Below, piece after piece: positions 26,006 through 34,345 of a stretch of DNA of 64,000 nt. The first letter of the stretch is position 1; each line of letters starts with the position of its first letter. A model generated the notes under the pieces. That model saw only the letters and a program-made list of their open reading frames with translations. It was not told the origin of the DNA and did no database searches. Location of the stretch: the NCBI GenBank assembly GCA_963823435.1, contig CAWGLN010000012.1, forward strand, positions 1 to 64,000, written 5' to 3'. Made by a program: the position numbers and the translations under genes. This DNA is from CAKZML01 sp963823435. GTDB taxonomy: Bacteria; Pseudomonadota; Gammaproteobacteria; Steroidobacterales; BM003.

Positions 26006-26986
26006 ATGAGCACCACCGAGGATCCCGTACCCAATAAAAAAGCGATCGTCGCCGCGACTCTTTTGGCGGCACTTTGGCTGGCTCCGTTGGTCGCGTCCGC
26101 CGCTGATCTGGCCACTTTTTGCGAGCGCCTTCCGCGCCCTGCCTATGCCGCGTTCGAAAAGCATGAGACCAGCAACGACTGGTTTGAGGTTTACGAGGTG
26201 GACCCCAATGTTTTCGCGATTTACGAGCCCTTCCAGTGGCAGGAGGTCATTTCCTACCTGATCGTAGGCCAGGACAAGGCATTGCTTTTTGATACCGGCA
26301 ATGGCCTTGGCGATATCAAGGCGGTGGTCGACCAGCTAACCGTCAAGCCCGTCACGGTATTGAACTCCCACACACATTTTGACCACATCGGCGGCAATTA
26401 CCAATTTGGCAATATCCTGTCAGTCTCCACGCAGTTCTCCATCGCCAACAGTCACGGCACCAAGAGCGACATGGTGACCATGGAGGCGTCTCCCGAAGCC
26501 TTGTGCAAGGGTTTGCCTGACGGTGTCAGCCAGGTCGATCACCAAATCAAACCGTTCACTATTACCGGCACGGTCAAGGAAGGCGATGTCATCGACCTGG
26601 GTGACCGCAAGCTTGAAGTCCTGCAAATCCCCGGGCATACGGAGGATGCAATTGCCTTGCTCGACCGGCAAGCGGGACTCATGTGGACGGGCGACACTTT
26701 TTATGAAGGACCTATCTGGTTGTATTTCCCGGAAACCGACCTGGCCGCATATAAGCACTCGATTGCCCGACTGGCGACTCTCGCGCCACAGCTAAAGGCC
26801 CTGTTCCCGGCGCACAACACGCCCAGGGCATCTCCCGCCCTGTTGCCTGAAACCCAAAAGGCCTTCGATATCGTCCTGGCGGGAAAAGCCACACCCATAC
26901 CCGCATGGGAGGGTGTGGTCACCTTTGAATTTGACGGTTTCGGTTTCCTGATGCGCGAGGACAACACCAGGCTGGAAGACCACTAA
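26006..26986 (+). CDS. metallo-beta-lactamase fold hydrolase, probably exported
   Basis: 326-aa MBL-fold protein. The zinc-binding motif is HTHFDH (H122, H124, D126, H127), with a later His in IPGHTED and an Asp in MWTGDTF as bridging ligands. Residues 12-32 form a hydrophobic stretch (AIVAATLLAALWLAPLVASA) that looks like a signal peptide, although the 11 preceding residues include several acidic ones; export is probable, not certain. The ATG has GGAACT upstream. The substrate of this branch (glyoxalase II, lactonase, alkylsulfatase-like) cannot be read. Possible operon with the PLP enzyme. Confidence 0.8.
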   Translation: MSTTEDPVPNKKAIVAATLLAALWLAPLVASAADLATFCERLPRPAYAAFEKHETSNDWFEVYEVDPNVFAIYEPFQWQEVISYLIVGQDKALLFDTGNGLGDIKAVVDQLTVKPVTVLNSHTHFDHIGGNYQFGNILSVSTQFSIANSHGTKSDMVTMEASPEALCKGLPDGVSQVDHQIKPFTITGTVKEGDVIDLGDRKLEVLQIPGHTEDAIALLDRQAGLMWTGDTFYEGPIWLYFPETDLAAYKHSIARLATLAPQLKALFPAHNTPRASPALLPETQKAFDIVLAGKATPIPAWEGVVTFEFDGFGFLMREDNTRLEDH

Positions 26987-27302
26987 GGGAACACTCCCGA
27001 TCTTTATTCTTGATCACGAGTAGTAATACTATTTAAAGTATTACATTAATTTGATATCACAATACTTTGTTTTATATATATTTAGTATCACTATCGAAAA
27101 CCCGATTAACGCGAGTCGGGCAAAATCGAAATTATTGATGTATTCAACTGCCTAAGCGCCAGAGACAACATTGGCCCGGGAAGGTGAACCCGGGTACGGC
27201 AGATCGTTCGCGTGGACAACCCCGATGCAGTAGAAGCACGGCCGCCAACGCGGATATCCGCCTGCCCACCTTTGCGATGATCAGGTCAGGGTGATCAGAA
27301 TC
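26987..27302. other. AT-rich intergenic region with palindromes
   Basis: Locally much more AT-rich than the flanks (about 26995-27130). Contains GTAATACT (27023-27030) and AGTATTAC (27037-27044), an 8-bp perfect inverted repeat, and CCCGA/TCGGG around a 9-nt loop near 27101-27119. Could be a transcript end for the metallo-hydrolase or a protein-binding site. No gene seen. Confidence 0.45.
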
Positions 27303-27419
27303 TCACGCTGAATGGGATTTCTTCCCTTCCTTCTTGGCCTTCTTGGCGGCCTTTTTTTCCTTGGGGCTCAGCGCCGCCTTTTTCTTGGTTTCCTTGACTT
27401 GGCTACGTTCCTTGGTCAT
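27303..27419 (-). CDS. 38-aa lysine-rich small protein
   Basis: A short frame: MTKERSQVKETKKKAALSPK followed by a Lys/Ala-rich tail ending KKSHSA. About 40 percent lysine. AGGAG lies 8 nt before the ATG, which is much better than chance for such a short frame. The composition resembles small basic proteins that bind nucleic acid, but no family is recognised. The opposite strand also has an open frame, with a hydrophobic translation that merely mirrors the Lys codons. Confidence 0.5.
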   Translation of the reverse strand: MTKERSQVKETKKKAALSPKEKKAAKKAKKEGKKSHSA

Positions 27420-27592
27420 CGCAATCGCTCCTGTCCGAATCACTCGCTAACCTTGTGCCCGGTCAGTCCAAGAATGACCGTCACAGGACCGGATCATACA
27501 ACTTTGCACCGCCATTAAACCACTAAAAATGCACACCCTGGCAAGGGAAATCGAAGCCTGTCGGCCCGCGACTTGCGGCCCGAGGACACGCG

Positions 27593-27856
27593 TCAGGATG
27601 CCTCAGGCGCCGGTTTTTTGCCGCAACCGCCTGGCCGGTGTATGCGTTCGGTCGAGGCTGGATAACGCGCCAGTCGGTCTGCCGGGCGCCGGGGCCGTGG
27701 TTGCAACTCACCCAGGCAGTTTGGGCATACGCCATGCAGTACCAAATCGGCGCAGGCGGCACAAAAAGTGCACTCGAAGGAACAGATCCGTGCGCTAGTG
27801 GAGTCCGGCGGTAGCGAGTAATCGCAGCACTCACAGGACGGACGAAGTTCCAGCAT
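27593..27856 (-). CDS. DUF1272 zinc-binding-like protein
   Basis: 87-aa DUF1272 protein. The N-terminal 47 residues hold nine Cys (C8, C10, C11, C25, C29, C32, C35, C44, C47) in the family pattern LRPSCECCD, ICSFECTFCAAC and GVCPNCLGEL, expected to bind zinc. Family members often end soon after this block; here about 35 residues rich in Arg and Pro follow. GAGGGAA lies about 8 nt before the ATG. Function of the family is unknown. Confidence 0.85.
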   Translation of the reverse strand: MLELRPSCECCDYSLPPDSTSARICSFECTFCAACADLVLHGVCPNCLGELQPRPRRPADRLARYPASTERIHRPGGCGKKPAPEAS

Positions 27857-27934
27857 CAGGCATTCCCTCTGATTGAGTCCGTAAATATACCCAAAAACCG
27901 GGGCTAAACGGGCTAAAAAGCGTATTCGGCCACG

Positions 27935-28414
27935 TTACCCGGGCAGCATACTCTCCGGCATTTTCACGGCAATCACCTGACCGCGGGCACACAGCGTGTC
28001 GCCGGCTTGCACGGTGATTTCCACGATCACCTTGCGCTGCTTGATTTCCACCGGAAATCCCCGCAGTTCAAGCTCCACTCCCATGGGTGTGGGCGCAAGG
28101 TAATCCACTTTCAACGAAGCGGTGACGAAACGCAACGCCGGCGACGAACCCATCGCCCTGCCCTGGGCCCTGTAGGCTGCCGCGGCTGCGGTTCCCGTGC
28201 CATGGCAATCGATCAGCGAGGCGATCAAGCCGCCGTAGACGAAGCCGGGAATAGCCGTATGCATGGGCTCCGGTGTAAAACGGGCCACCGTTTGCTCGCC
28301 GTCCCAGTAGCTCTTGAGTTGGTGCCCGGCGGCGTTATGACTTCCGCAGCCATAGCAATGACTCAGTTCCTCCGGGTAGAGCTCCTGAAAAGCCTGTTCA
28401 CTCGCGGCGATCAA
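27935..28414 (-). CDS. hotdog-fold thioesterase (PaaI-like)
   Basis: 159-aa single hotdog-domain protein. The block FVYGGLIASLIDCHGTGTAAA carries the usual Gly-Gly and catalytic Asp of PaaI-type acyl-CoA thioesterases, and ALRFVTASLKVDYLAPTPMG is the central strand pair. The N-terminus has CYGCGSHN, a Cys-x2-Cys found in one subgroup. Its start overlaps the stop of the EncFtn-like gene by 4 nt (ATGA), so the two are translated together, an unexplained pairing. The acyl substrate is unknown. Confidence 0.75.
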   Translation of the reverse strand: MIAASEQAFQELYPEELSHCYGCGSHNAAGHQLKSYWDGEQTVARFTPEPMHTAIPGFVYGGLIASLIDCHGTGTAAAAAYRAQGRAMGSSPALRFVTASLKVDYLAPTPMGVELELRGFPVEIKQRKVIVEITVQAGDTLCARGQVIAVKMPESMLPG

Positions 28415-28698
28415 TCGTGTGCGATGGGCTTGGTGGTGAACAGAAAATCCTTCAACTCCTTGTCGAAGCTCGGATCATTGCGGCGTATCCATTCCAGTAC
28501 CATGGCCGCATGTTCCTTTTCCTCGTCGCGGTTGTGCGCCAGGATCGCCCTGAGGGAAGGATCAGTGCAGGCATCCACACGCTGGTTGTACCAGTCGACC
28601 GCTTCGAGTTCTTCCATCAAGGACGTAATGGCCCGGTGCATATCGCGGGTTTCGTCTGTTAGCTCACTAATCGGCTCGTGGTAGCCCTCATTTGCCAT
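28411..28698 (-). CDS. EncFtn-like (encapsulated ferritin-type) protein without targeting tail
   Basis: 95-aa two-helix ferritin-like protein of the encapsulated ferritin type, which as an annular decamer oxidises Fe(II) at dimer interfaces. All signature residues can be seen: helix 1 MEELEAVDWYNQRVD (E29, E30, E32, W36, Y37) and helix 2 HNRDEEKEHAAMVLEWIRR (E60, H63). Known EncFtn proteins carry a C-terminal extension that docks into the encapsulin shell; here the protein ends at FLFTTKPIAHD with no such tail and no shell gene is in the window. It overlaps the thioesterase gene by 4 nt. Probably a free ferroxidase, or a cargo whose tail is lost. Confidence 0.85.
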   Translation of the reverse strand: MANEGYHEPISELTDETRDMHRAITSLMEELEAVDWYNQRVDACTDPSLRAILAHNRDEEKEHAAMVLEWIRRNDPSFDKELKDFLFTTKPIAHD

Positions 28699-28787
28699 GA
28701 CTGGTCACTCCCTGATTGATGTACTGAAGGTGTTTGATCCTAGGTTATCTAACCGGTCACTGCCATAAGCTTTTGCCGAAATACTCT

Positions 28788-29020
28788 CGGGAGCCTCTGG
28801 TGTGTTCTGGACTTGGCAGTTTGCGAAGAAAAAGAGCCAGATTCAAGGCGCCGATCGCTGCCGAGTTAGCTTGCCAGAAACGGCAGAGCAGAAGCGTAGG
28901 TGCACTTTGTGCACCGTCTGACATGGTGCGTAAAACGCACCCTACAGCGAAGATTGGCAACACAGAAGCTGGGATTTTTAGCCGCAAGATCGAGTTTACG
29001 AATATACCAGAGACTCCATG
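28788..29020. mobile_element. MITE-like element, copy 2, with nested palindrome
   Basis: Reverse-orientation relative of copy 1 with ends GGGAGCCTCTGGTGTGTTC and GAATATACCAGAGACTCC. Shares ATTCAAGGCGCC, GCGAAGATTGGCAACACAGA and TTTAGCCGCAAGAT with copies 1 and 3. It is about 70 bp longer than those because of an insertion that includes a palindromic unit at 28896-28945. Confidence 0.7.
28896..28945. repeat. 50-bp nested palindromic repeat
   Basis: Two back-to-back hairpins, GGTGCACTTTGTGCACC and GGTGCGTAAAACGCACC, bounded by GTAGG and CCTAC so that the whole unit is also an inverted repeat. The GTAGGGTGCG type of unit is widespread as a REP-like element in bacteria. It interrupts the MITE-like element here and is absent from the other copies. 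Confidence 0.6.
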
Positions 29021-29086
29021 CAGCCTCTGGTGTGTTCCGGACTTGGCAGTTGCGAAGAAAAGACCCGTTCAGGCGCTAATCGCACG
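29021..29086. mobile_element. MITE-like element, truncated fourth copy
   Basis: CAGCCTCTGGTGTGTTCCGG and the following bases repeat the left end of copy 2 (GAGCCTCTGGTGTGTTCTGG) and directly abut its right end; similarity fades after GCGCTAATCGCACGG. A tandem, incomplete copy. The remaining bases run into the stop codon of the CsaA-like gene. Confidence 0.55.
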
Positions 29087-29093
29087 GATCAGC

Positions 29094-29432
29094 CTAGACC
29101 AGCTTCGCCCCGTTTGGAACCAACTGATCCGGTACGGCCAGTACCACTGCGCCATCTTCCCGGTGAAAACCGGTCACCAGGCATTCGGACATGATGGGAC
29201 CGATCTGCTTGGGCGGAAAATTCACAACGGCGACCACTTGCTTGCCCAGCAGTGAGGCGCTGTCGTACAGGTCCGTAAGCTGGGCGCTGGATTTCCTGAT
29301 TCCCAACTCCGGTCCGAAATCCACGTGCATGACCCAGGCGGGGCGCCGTGCCTCGGGAAACTCCCGCACTTCCACTACCGTGCCCACCCGCAATTCCACC
29401 CTGGCGAAGTCCGCCCATTCAATCGTTTCCAC
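29094..29432 (-). CDS. csaA: CsaA-like tRNA-binding-domain protein
   Basis: 112-aa single-domain protein of the EMAP-II/tRNA-binding (OB) fold, the size of CsaA. Marks are WADFARVELRVGTVVEVREF, the strand LGIRKSSAQLTDLY and KQVVAVVNFPPKQIGPIMSECLVTG. CsaA in Bacillus has chaperone activity and interacts with the Sec system; in other bacteria the role is unclear and tRNA binding is possible. A MITE-like fragment abuts the 3' end. Not in an obvious operon. Confidence 0.85.
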   Translation of the reverse strand: METIEWADFARVELRVGTVVEVREFPEARRPAWVMHVDFGPELGIRKSSAQLTDLYDSASLLGKQVVAVVNFPPKQIGPIMSECLVTGFHREDGAVVLAVPDQLVPNGAKLV

Positions 29433-29494
29433 TTCTGGACCTCTCTGCCTACTGGCCTCGTAATACAGTCTTGCCCTTGCCCTGCCCGTCTCGC

Positions 29495-30897
29495 CTAAAG
29501 ATAGGGCGAGAGCAAGGCAACTGCCGAATCCCTCAAGCGCACGCCCAATGAGCGACGCGCCAGGTCGTCATGCCTGATCCGGGTACTGAGCGAGAGTACT
29601 TGCTCGAAGTGGGTCCTCAATTCACGATTCAGACTTTCCGAAAATATCTCAATGCCCAATTCAAAGTTTAATCTGAGGCTGCGCGGGTCCAGGTTGGCCG
29701 AACCGATCAGGCTGTAGTGATCGTCAATACACAGCAGCTTGGAATGACAAAACGGCGCCGGTTGGTAAAAGGCCTGGATATCCCAGTCCAGCAATTCAGC
29801 CAACAAGTTGCGGTTAGCCCAGTGCATGTAAAACAGATTGTTTTTGCCTGGTAGAATTATCCGCAGTTTCACCCCGCGCAGGGAGGCAGAAAGCAACGCG
29901 GTCATCAGTTCCCGGCCCGGCAGGAAAGTAGGGGGTCATGATATCTATGGATTTGGTCGCGGCGCTGATAGCCGTCTGTATGGTCAGGGCCAGCGAATCC
30001 AGCTCTGCATCCGGCCCATCCGGCACAACGCGGCAGTGCATTTCGCCCATGGCCTTTGACGCCGGCGAACCGGCCAGAACAAGGCGATCGCCGGTGGCGA
30101 AATGCCAGTCCCGGCAGAATACCTCGGTGAGCTCCGCCACTACCGGTCCGTGGCAGCAAAAGTGCACATCCGATACCCGTCGTGGCTCCCCTGCCAGGGA
30201 GGTCTGGTCGTCACTGATATTCATGCCCCCGGTGTAGGCCACCTGATTATCCACGATCAGCAGTTTTCGGTGATTACGCAGGTTGATGTAGATACTGGGA
30301 GGAAACAGTCGGGGCGGAAGAAAGCGCGCTACCTTGACCTTGTGCTTGCGTAGCAGGCCCGAGGCCTTGCGCAGTGAATAGCATTCACCAATACCGTCCA
30401 CCAGCACCAGCACCTCGACGCCCCGGTCAGCCGCCGCGCCCAGGGCCCTGGCAAAGGCGGTACCGATGTGGTCGGCCTTGAGAATGAAGGTCGCCAGCAC
30501 CACGCTTTGCCGGGCCTGGGCAATGGATTCGAGCATGGCAGGATAGGCCGCTTCACCGTTGTACAGCGGAGTGACCTGGTTACCGGCGAGATTTGGCCTT
30601 GCCGGTAATCCGCTGCCCGGGATCGACCGACTCGCCCTGGTCTTGCTCCGGAGTGTGCGGCTGGCGTTCACCCGACTCGTATTCGACGCTAAACAGACGC
30701 CGTTTCATGCCACGTGCCCGCGACCGCACGCGATTGATGCCGAAAAGAAAATAGGCAAACGGACCCAGGTAGGGAATAAATACACAGGCCATGATCCAAC
30801 CCATGGCTGAGCGTGGATCGCGCTTGTACAGGAGTATGTGATACACACTCACTGACGCGCTTCCAAGTTGTATCAGTACCCAAACGTAGGTAGGCAT
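29495..30897 (-). pseudogene. cardiolipin synthase, twice frameshifted
   Basis: Phospholipase D-type cardiolipin synthase (about 465 aa if repaired), joining phosphatidyl groups into cardiolipin at the inner membrane. Three frames hold it. The start (ATG 30897) gives the PLDc_N segment with two helices (YVWVLIQLGSASVSVYHILL, WIMACVFIPYLGPFAYFLFG) in the same frame as the ABC-F gene upstream. The middle, after a 1-nt shift near 30617-30625, holds LRNHRKLLIVDN and GGMNISDD. The end, after another shift near 29925 (TTTCC for TTCC), holds CHSKLLCIDDHYSLIGSAN. Both HxK motifs are intact and neither half shows other damage, so recent loss or consensus error is more likely than an old pseudogene. 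Confidence 0.75.
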
Positions 30898-32946
30898 GGG
30901 AGGCAGGCTCGTTAGGTGGCGAGAACCAGTGACTTGCCTCCAGGCAGTCGTTCGCCGTGGAAGCTCACACTCACAGCCAGCATACCCGATCGCGCCAGGG
31001 GATGACGCTACCGTCCTGTCGGCAGTAGACCCTGGCCGCTGGATTTCCAGATCGGTCCTGGCCATTTCCAGTTTTTCCGAAGCGTCCATCCATTGCTCCT
31101 CGGCCACGCCGCAGGCTTTTTCCAGTGCGGCCTTCTCGCCGAGCAGACGTAATAACCTGTCCTTGCTGCCGGGCTCGTAAACCTGTGGATCGGCCAGTTC
31201 GAGATGCAGGGCATGCTGGCGAGAGTGCAGTTCGTCCATCGTTTTTTCGGCTTGCTGCACCGTCTTGCGCAGCGGATCCAGGCTGCGGCGCAATTCTGCT
31301 TCAAGGCGCTTGCGCTCCTTGCGCGCTCCAGCCGTATTTTCGCTAATGCCCCTCTCGACCTCTGCCAAGCCGGCCTTATCCCGGTCAAGCAGCCACTGGG
31401 GGTAATCGTCCAGGCTACCGTCAAACTCCCTGACTTTCCCGTCATGCACCAGCAGCAACTGGTCACAGCCAACCCGCAGCAAGTGCCGGTCATGGGACAC
31501 CAGCACCATGGCCCCTTCGAAATCCTGCAAGGCGGTGGCAAGCGCCTGGCGCATTTCCAGGTCCAGGTGATTGGTGGGCTCATCCAGTAATAGCAGGTTG
31601 GGTTTCTGGTAGACCACCATGGCCAGCACCAGGCGGGATTTCTCGCCGCCGGAGAACGGACCCGTGGGCATTAACGCCTGGTCACCAACAAATCCGAATC
31701 CCCCGAGGAAACTCCGCAACTCCTGTTCCCTGGCCTTCGAATCCAGGATCTGCAGATGTTCCAGCGGCGACTGTTCAGGCACCAATTGTTCGACCTGGTG
31801 CTGGGCGAAATACCCGACCAGCGTGTCCTTGGCGGGTCTGCGCTCGCCAGCCTGGGTGGCCAACTCGCCCGCGATAAACTTGATTAACGTGGACTTGCCT
31901 GCACCATTGGGGCCGAGCAAGCCCACCCGGTCACCCTGGCCCAGCACCAGGTTAACCCCGGAAAGCACCGTCACCTCACCATACCCGGTACTGCAGCGAT
32001 CCAGTTGCAATAGCGGGTCCGGCGCCTTGGGCGCCTTGCGAAATTTGAAGTGAAACGGAGAATCCACGTGGGCCGGGGCAATCAACTCCATGCGTTCCAG
32101 CGCCTTTAGGCGGCTTTGGGCCTGGCGGGCCTTGCTTGCCTTGGCCCGGAAGCGATCCACATACGCGCGGATGTGGGCAACCTCGCGTTGCTGCTTGTTG
32201 AATTCGGCCTGCTGGTTGGCCAACTGGGCCGCCCGCTGTCGCTCAAATGCGGAGTAATTGCCCGTGTAGAGAACAATCTTCTGGTGTTCGATATGGGCAA
32301 CCCGGTCGACCACCGAATCCAGAAACTCCCGGTCATGCGAAATCATCAGCAAGGTGCCCGGGTAGTCCCGCAGCCAGTTCTCCACCCAAATCACCGCATC
32401 CAGGTCAAGGTGGTTGGTGGGTTCGTCGAGCAGCAGCAAGTCGGAACGGCACATCAGTGCCTGGGCCAGGTTCAGACGCATGCGCCAGCCGCCCGAAAAC
32501 TCCTCTACTGCACGATTCTCGTCGCCGACAGCAAAACCCAGTCCGTGTAACAACTGGCCTGCCCGGCTGGCGGCGGCATACCCGCCAATGGCATCCAGGC
32601 GTCCGTGCAGGGCGCCGACTTTCTCGCCCTCCCCGGCTGCTTCGGCGAGGGCCAGTTCCTTCTCAATACGCCGCAATTCCGCGTCGCCGTCCAGCACGAA
32701 TTCTATGGCCGGACGACTGTCAGCGGGTATCTCCTGCGCCAGGTGTGATATCACCCAGTCCGAGGGCAGGCTGAAATCTCCTTCATCGGACTGAATTAAC
32801 CCGCAAACCATGGCGAACAGGCTGGATTTCCCGGTGCCATTGGCGCCGGTGACTCCCACTTTTTGTCCGGGATGGATCTGGAAGCTGGCTCCCTCGAACA
32901 GAACTCGGGGGCCGCGTCGCAGGCATATGTTATCGAAGTGCAGCAC
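30580..32946 (-). CDS. ABC-F ATPase (YheS/Uup-like), read in frame into the cls N-terminus
   Basis: 788-codon frame whose first about 640 residues are a soluble ABC-F protein, a ribosome-associated ATPase family acting on stalled or specialised translation. Both ABC domains are complete: Walker A GANGTGKSS and GPNGAGKST, signatures SGGWRMRL and SGGEKSRL, Walker B LLLDEPTNHLD twice, plus the charged linker between them (residues 235-310) and a C-terminal coiled coil (about 530-645). YheS-type proteins end near here. The frame then runs with no stop through about 54 low-quality residues into the cardiolipin synthase N-terminus. In another frame a TAG lies at 31008, so a lost stop or 1-nt shift between 31010 and 31080 probably hides the true end. 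Confidence 0.8.
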   Translation of the reverse strand: MLHFDNICLRRGPRVLFEGASFQIHPGQKVGVTGANGTGKSSLFAMVCGLIQSDEGDFSLPSDWVISHLAQEIPADSRPAIEFVLDGDAELRRIEKELALAEAAGEGEKVGALHGRLDAIGGYAAASRAGQLLHGLGFAVGDENRAVEEFSGGWRMRLNLAQALMCRSDLLLLDEPTNHLDLDAVIWVENWLRDYPGTLLMISHDREFLDSVVDRVAHIEHQKIVLYTGNYSAFERQRAAQLANQQAEFNKQQREVAHIRAYVDRFRAKASKARQAQSRLKALERMELIAPAHVDSPFHFKFRKAPKAPDPLLQLDRCSTGYGEVTVLSGVNLVLGQGDRVGLLGPNGAGKSTLIKFIAGELATQAGERRPAKDTLVGYFAQHQVEQLVPEQSPLEHLQILDSKAREQELRSFLGGFGFVGDQALMPTGPFSGGEKSRLVLAMVVYQKPNLLLLDEPTNHLDLEMRQALATALQDFEGAMVLVSHDRHLLRVGCDQLLLVHDGKVREFDGSLDDYPQWLLDRDKAGLAEVERGISENTAGARKERKRLEAELRRSLDPLRKTVQQAEKTMDELHSRQHALHLELADPQVYEPGSKDRLLRLLGEKAALEKACGVAEEQWMDASEKLEMARTDLEIQRPGSTADRTVASSPGAIGYAGCECELPRRTTAWRQVTGSRHLTSLPPMPTYVWVLIQLGSASVSVYHILLYKRDPRSAMGWIMACVFIPYLGPFAYFLFGINRVRSRARGMKRRLFSVEYESGERQPHTPEQDQGESVDPGQRITGKAKSRR

Positions 32947-32996
32947 GGCGCCGGATTCTACATGGGTTCGGGAGAATATGTGGGACTGTCACCCGC

Positions 32997-33473
32997 TCAG
33001 CGACGGCCGGGAAACTTGATCCTGATCTTGCGAGGGGCCTTCTTGTCGAAAGCGCCCTTGCGCAGACGACTACTGTCCACCGGCAGACCCAGCGCCTTGA
33101 TCTGCTCGGTGAAGCCGCTGATGCACAGCCTCTGGACCCTTGATGTATCGATATGCAGGCGGTGATTTCGAACGTCCATGCGCTGGGCGCCGGGCGGTAT
33201 CGGGCGCAGGTACAGGATGACCTCTATCACCCCATCCAGACTGGCACTGTCCACCATCCACCCCAGATCGTTGCGCATCAGGACCTTGTCGTTTTCCACG
33301 CTCAGGGTGGCCGGCGTTCTTCTCAGCGCCAACAACCAGGCGGCCGCCAGCAGGAACAGGCCAGGCAGATAGCGCCAGTCGTGGGTAAACGACATCACCA
33401 GCAAAATCAGCCCAAGAACCAGCACCAGGATATGCCAGCGGACCTGAAACAGTTTCTTCAGCAGACTCTTCAC
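32997..33473 (-). CDS. small two-helix membrane protein, function unknown
   Basis: 158-aa protein beginning with a membrane hairpin (ILVLVLGLILLVMSFTH, LPGLFLLAAAWLLAL, residues 15-55) followed by a soluble beta-rich domain of about 100 residues with VILYLRPIPPGAQRMDVRN and HIDTSRVQRLCISGF, the layout of PH-like domains in bacterial bPH proteins (weak resemblance). The GTG at 33473 fits the start of the first basic patch; the open frame extends 34 codons upstream into the neighbour's coding sequence and is not accepted. Lies 50 bp upstream of the ABC-F gene on the same strand. Confidence 0.55.
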   Translation of the reverse strand: MKSLLKKLFQVRWHILVLVLGLILLVMSFTHDWRYLPGLFLLAAAWLLALRRTPATLSVENDKVLMRNDLGWMVDSASLDGVIEVILYLRPIPPGAQRMDVRNHRLHIDTSRVQRLCISGFTEQIKALGLPVDSSRLRKGAFDKKAPRKIRIKFPGRR

Positions 33474-33498
33474 AATCTCTCGACTCTCACCCGTTGCT

Positions 33499-33876
33499 CT
33501 AGACAGGCTTGGGCTGCTCCATGGCGTGCCTGACAACCTCGATAAGTTCAGCGACAAAAGTCTCGGACAAAACATCCCGATCGGAAAGATTAATGCAACC
33601 CTTGCCGGTTTTCACCCCCGGATTAGCAACTTTGAATGACTGAATGTGGTGATTGCCGCAGGTATACAGGGAGATGTAATGTTTCTGATTGGCCAGGGCT
33701 ACCCAACCATCACCGTGGTGGTAGGTGGGCATGCGGTACGCCATATCAACGCGAATCAACGAATCGGCCAGCAAGATGGCCTCGTGCAGGACCAGAAGAC
33801 GCTGCCTCCTTGGCTCGGACTGCCGGGCAAAATACGTCATTACTTCAAGGGTCACACGATCAGTCACAATTCTCAC
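33499..33876 (-). CDS. DUF1801/YdhG-like protein
   Basis: 125-aa protein of the DUF1801 type (related to YdhG and the Fra-like fold). Marks are ADSLIRVDMAYRMPTYHHGDGWVAL (the conserved Y-x-MP-x-Y segment), KHYISLYTCGNH and GKGCINLSDRD. Members have been linked to iron or copper handling in some bacteria, but the assignment is by fold only. It lies 12 bp downstream of the EamA-like gene and may share a transcript with it. Confidence 0.65.
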   Translation of the reverse strand: MRIVTDRVTLEVMTYFARQSEPRRQRLLVLHEAILLADSLIRVDMAYRMPTYHHGDGWVALANQKHYISLYTCGNHHIQSFKVANPGVKTGKGCINLSDRDVLSETFVAELIEVVRHAMEQPKPV

Positions 33877-33888
33877 ACCCTCCAGTCA

Positions 33889-34311
33889 TCATCTGTTGGC
33901 AATCAGGTAAATACCCCCCAGCAACAGCCCGATACCCACAAGGTCGGTGGTCACGAGTTTGTCTTTGAATAGCAGTATCCCAACGGGTACCAGTGAAAGG
34001 GCCACCAGGGCGTTGACAAATATCGAAGCCAGGCTGATTTGCATACCACTGCGGTAGAGCAGCAAGAAGCCCACCTCAATGCCAATGATAGTCAGGCCGA
34101 GAATAACGCTGGCCCAGTTCAGCTTACGCAGTTCCGCCGCGATACCGCCATCGGGCAGAAACACCGGCAACAGGGCTATTGATGCCAGGGTTGCTACCGC
34201 AAAGGTGATGACCACAGACACCACCGGGTTGGCAGGCGCGGGGATCATTTTCTGACAGATGTGATAGGCAACATTGGCGCCAACCAGTAATACGATAGAA
34301 AGCCAAAACAT
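33889..34311 (-). CDS. half-size EamA-type (DMT superfamily) membrane protein
   Basis: 140-aa protein with five hydrophobic segments (MFWLSIVLLVGANVAYHI, VSVVITFAVATLASIALLPVF, ASVILGLTIIGIEVGFLLLY, ASIFVNALVALSLVPVGILLF and LVGIGLLLGGIYLIA), half the length of a ten-helix EamA transporter. The last helix pair matches the C-terminal part of EamA domains. Half-size DMT proteins work as dimers; the substrate is unknown. Short spacing to the DUF1801 gene suggests an operon. Confidence 0.7.
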   Translation of the reverse strand: MFWLSIVLLVGANVAYHICQKMIPAPANPVVSVVITFAVATLASIALLPVFLPDGGIAAELRKLNWASVILGLTIIGIEVGFLLLYRSGMQISLASIFVNALVALSLVPVGILLFKDKLVTTDLVGIGLLLGGIYLIANR

Positions 34312-34345
34312 GCTGGAATATTCCTAAAATTCAGGGAGCCCTGGA

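Noticed and set aside
27312..27518. 68-codon plus-strand hydrophobic frame
   Set aside because: It is the mirror of the lysine-rich minus-strand frame; the minus strand has the AGGAG site.
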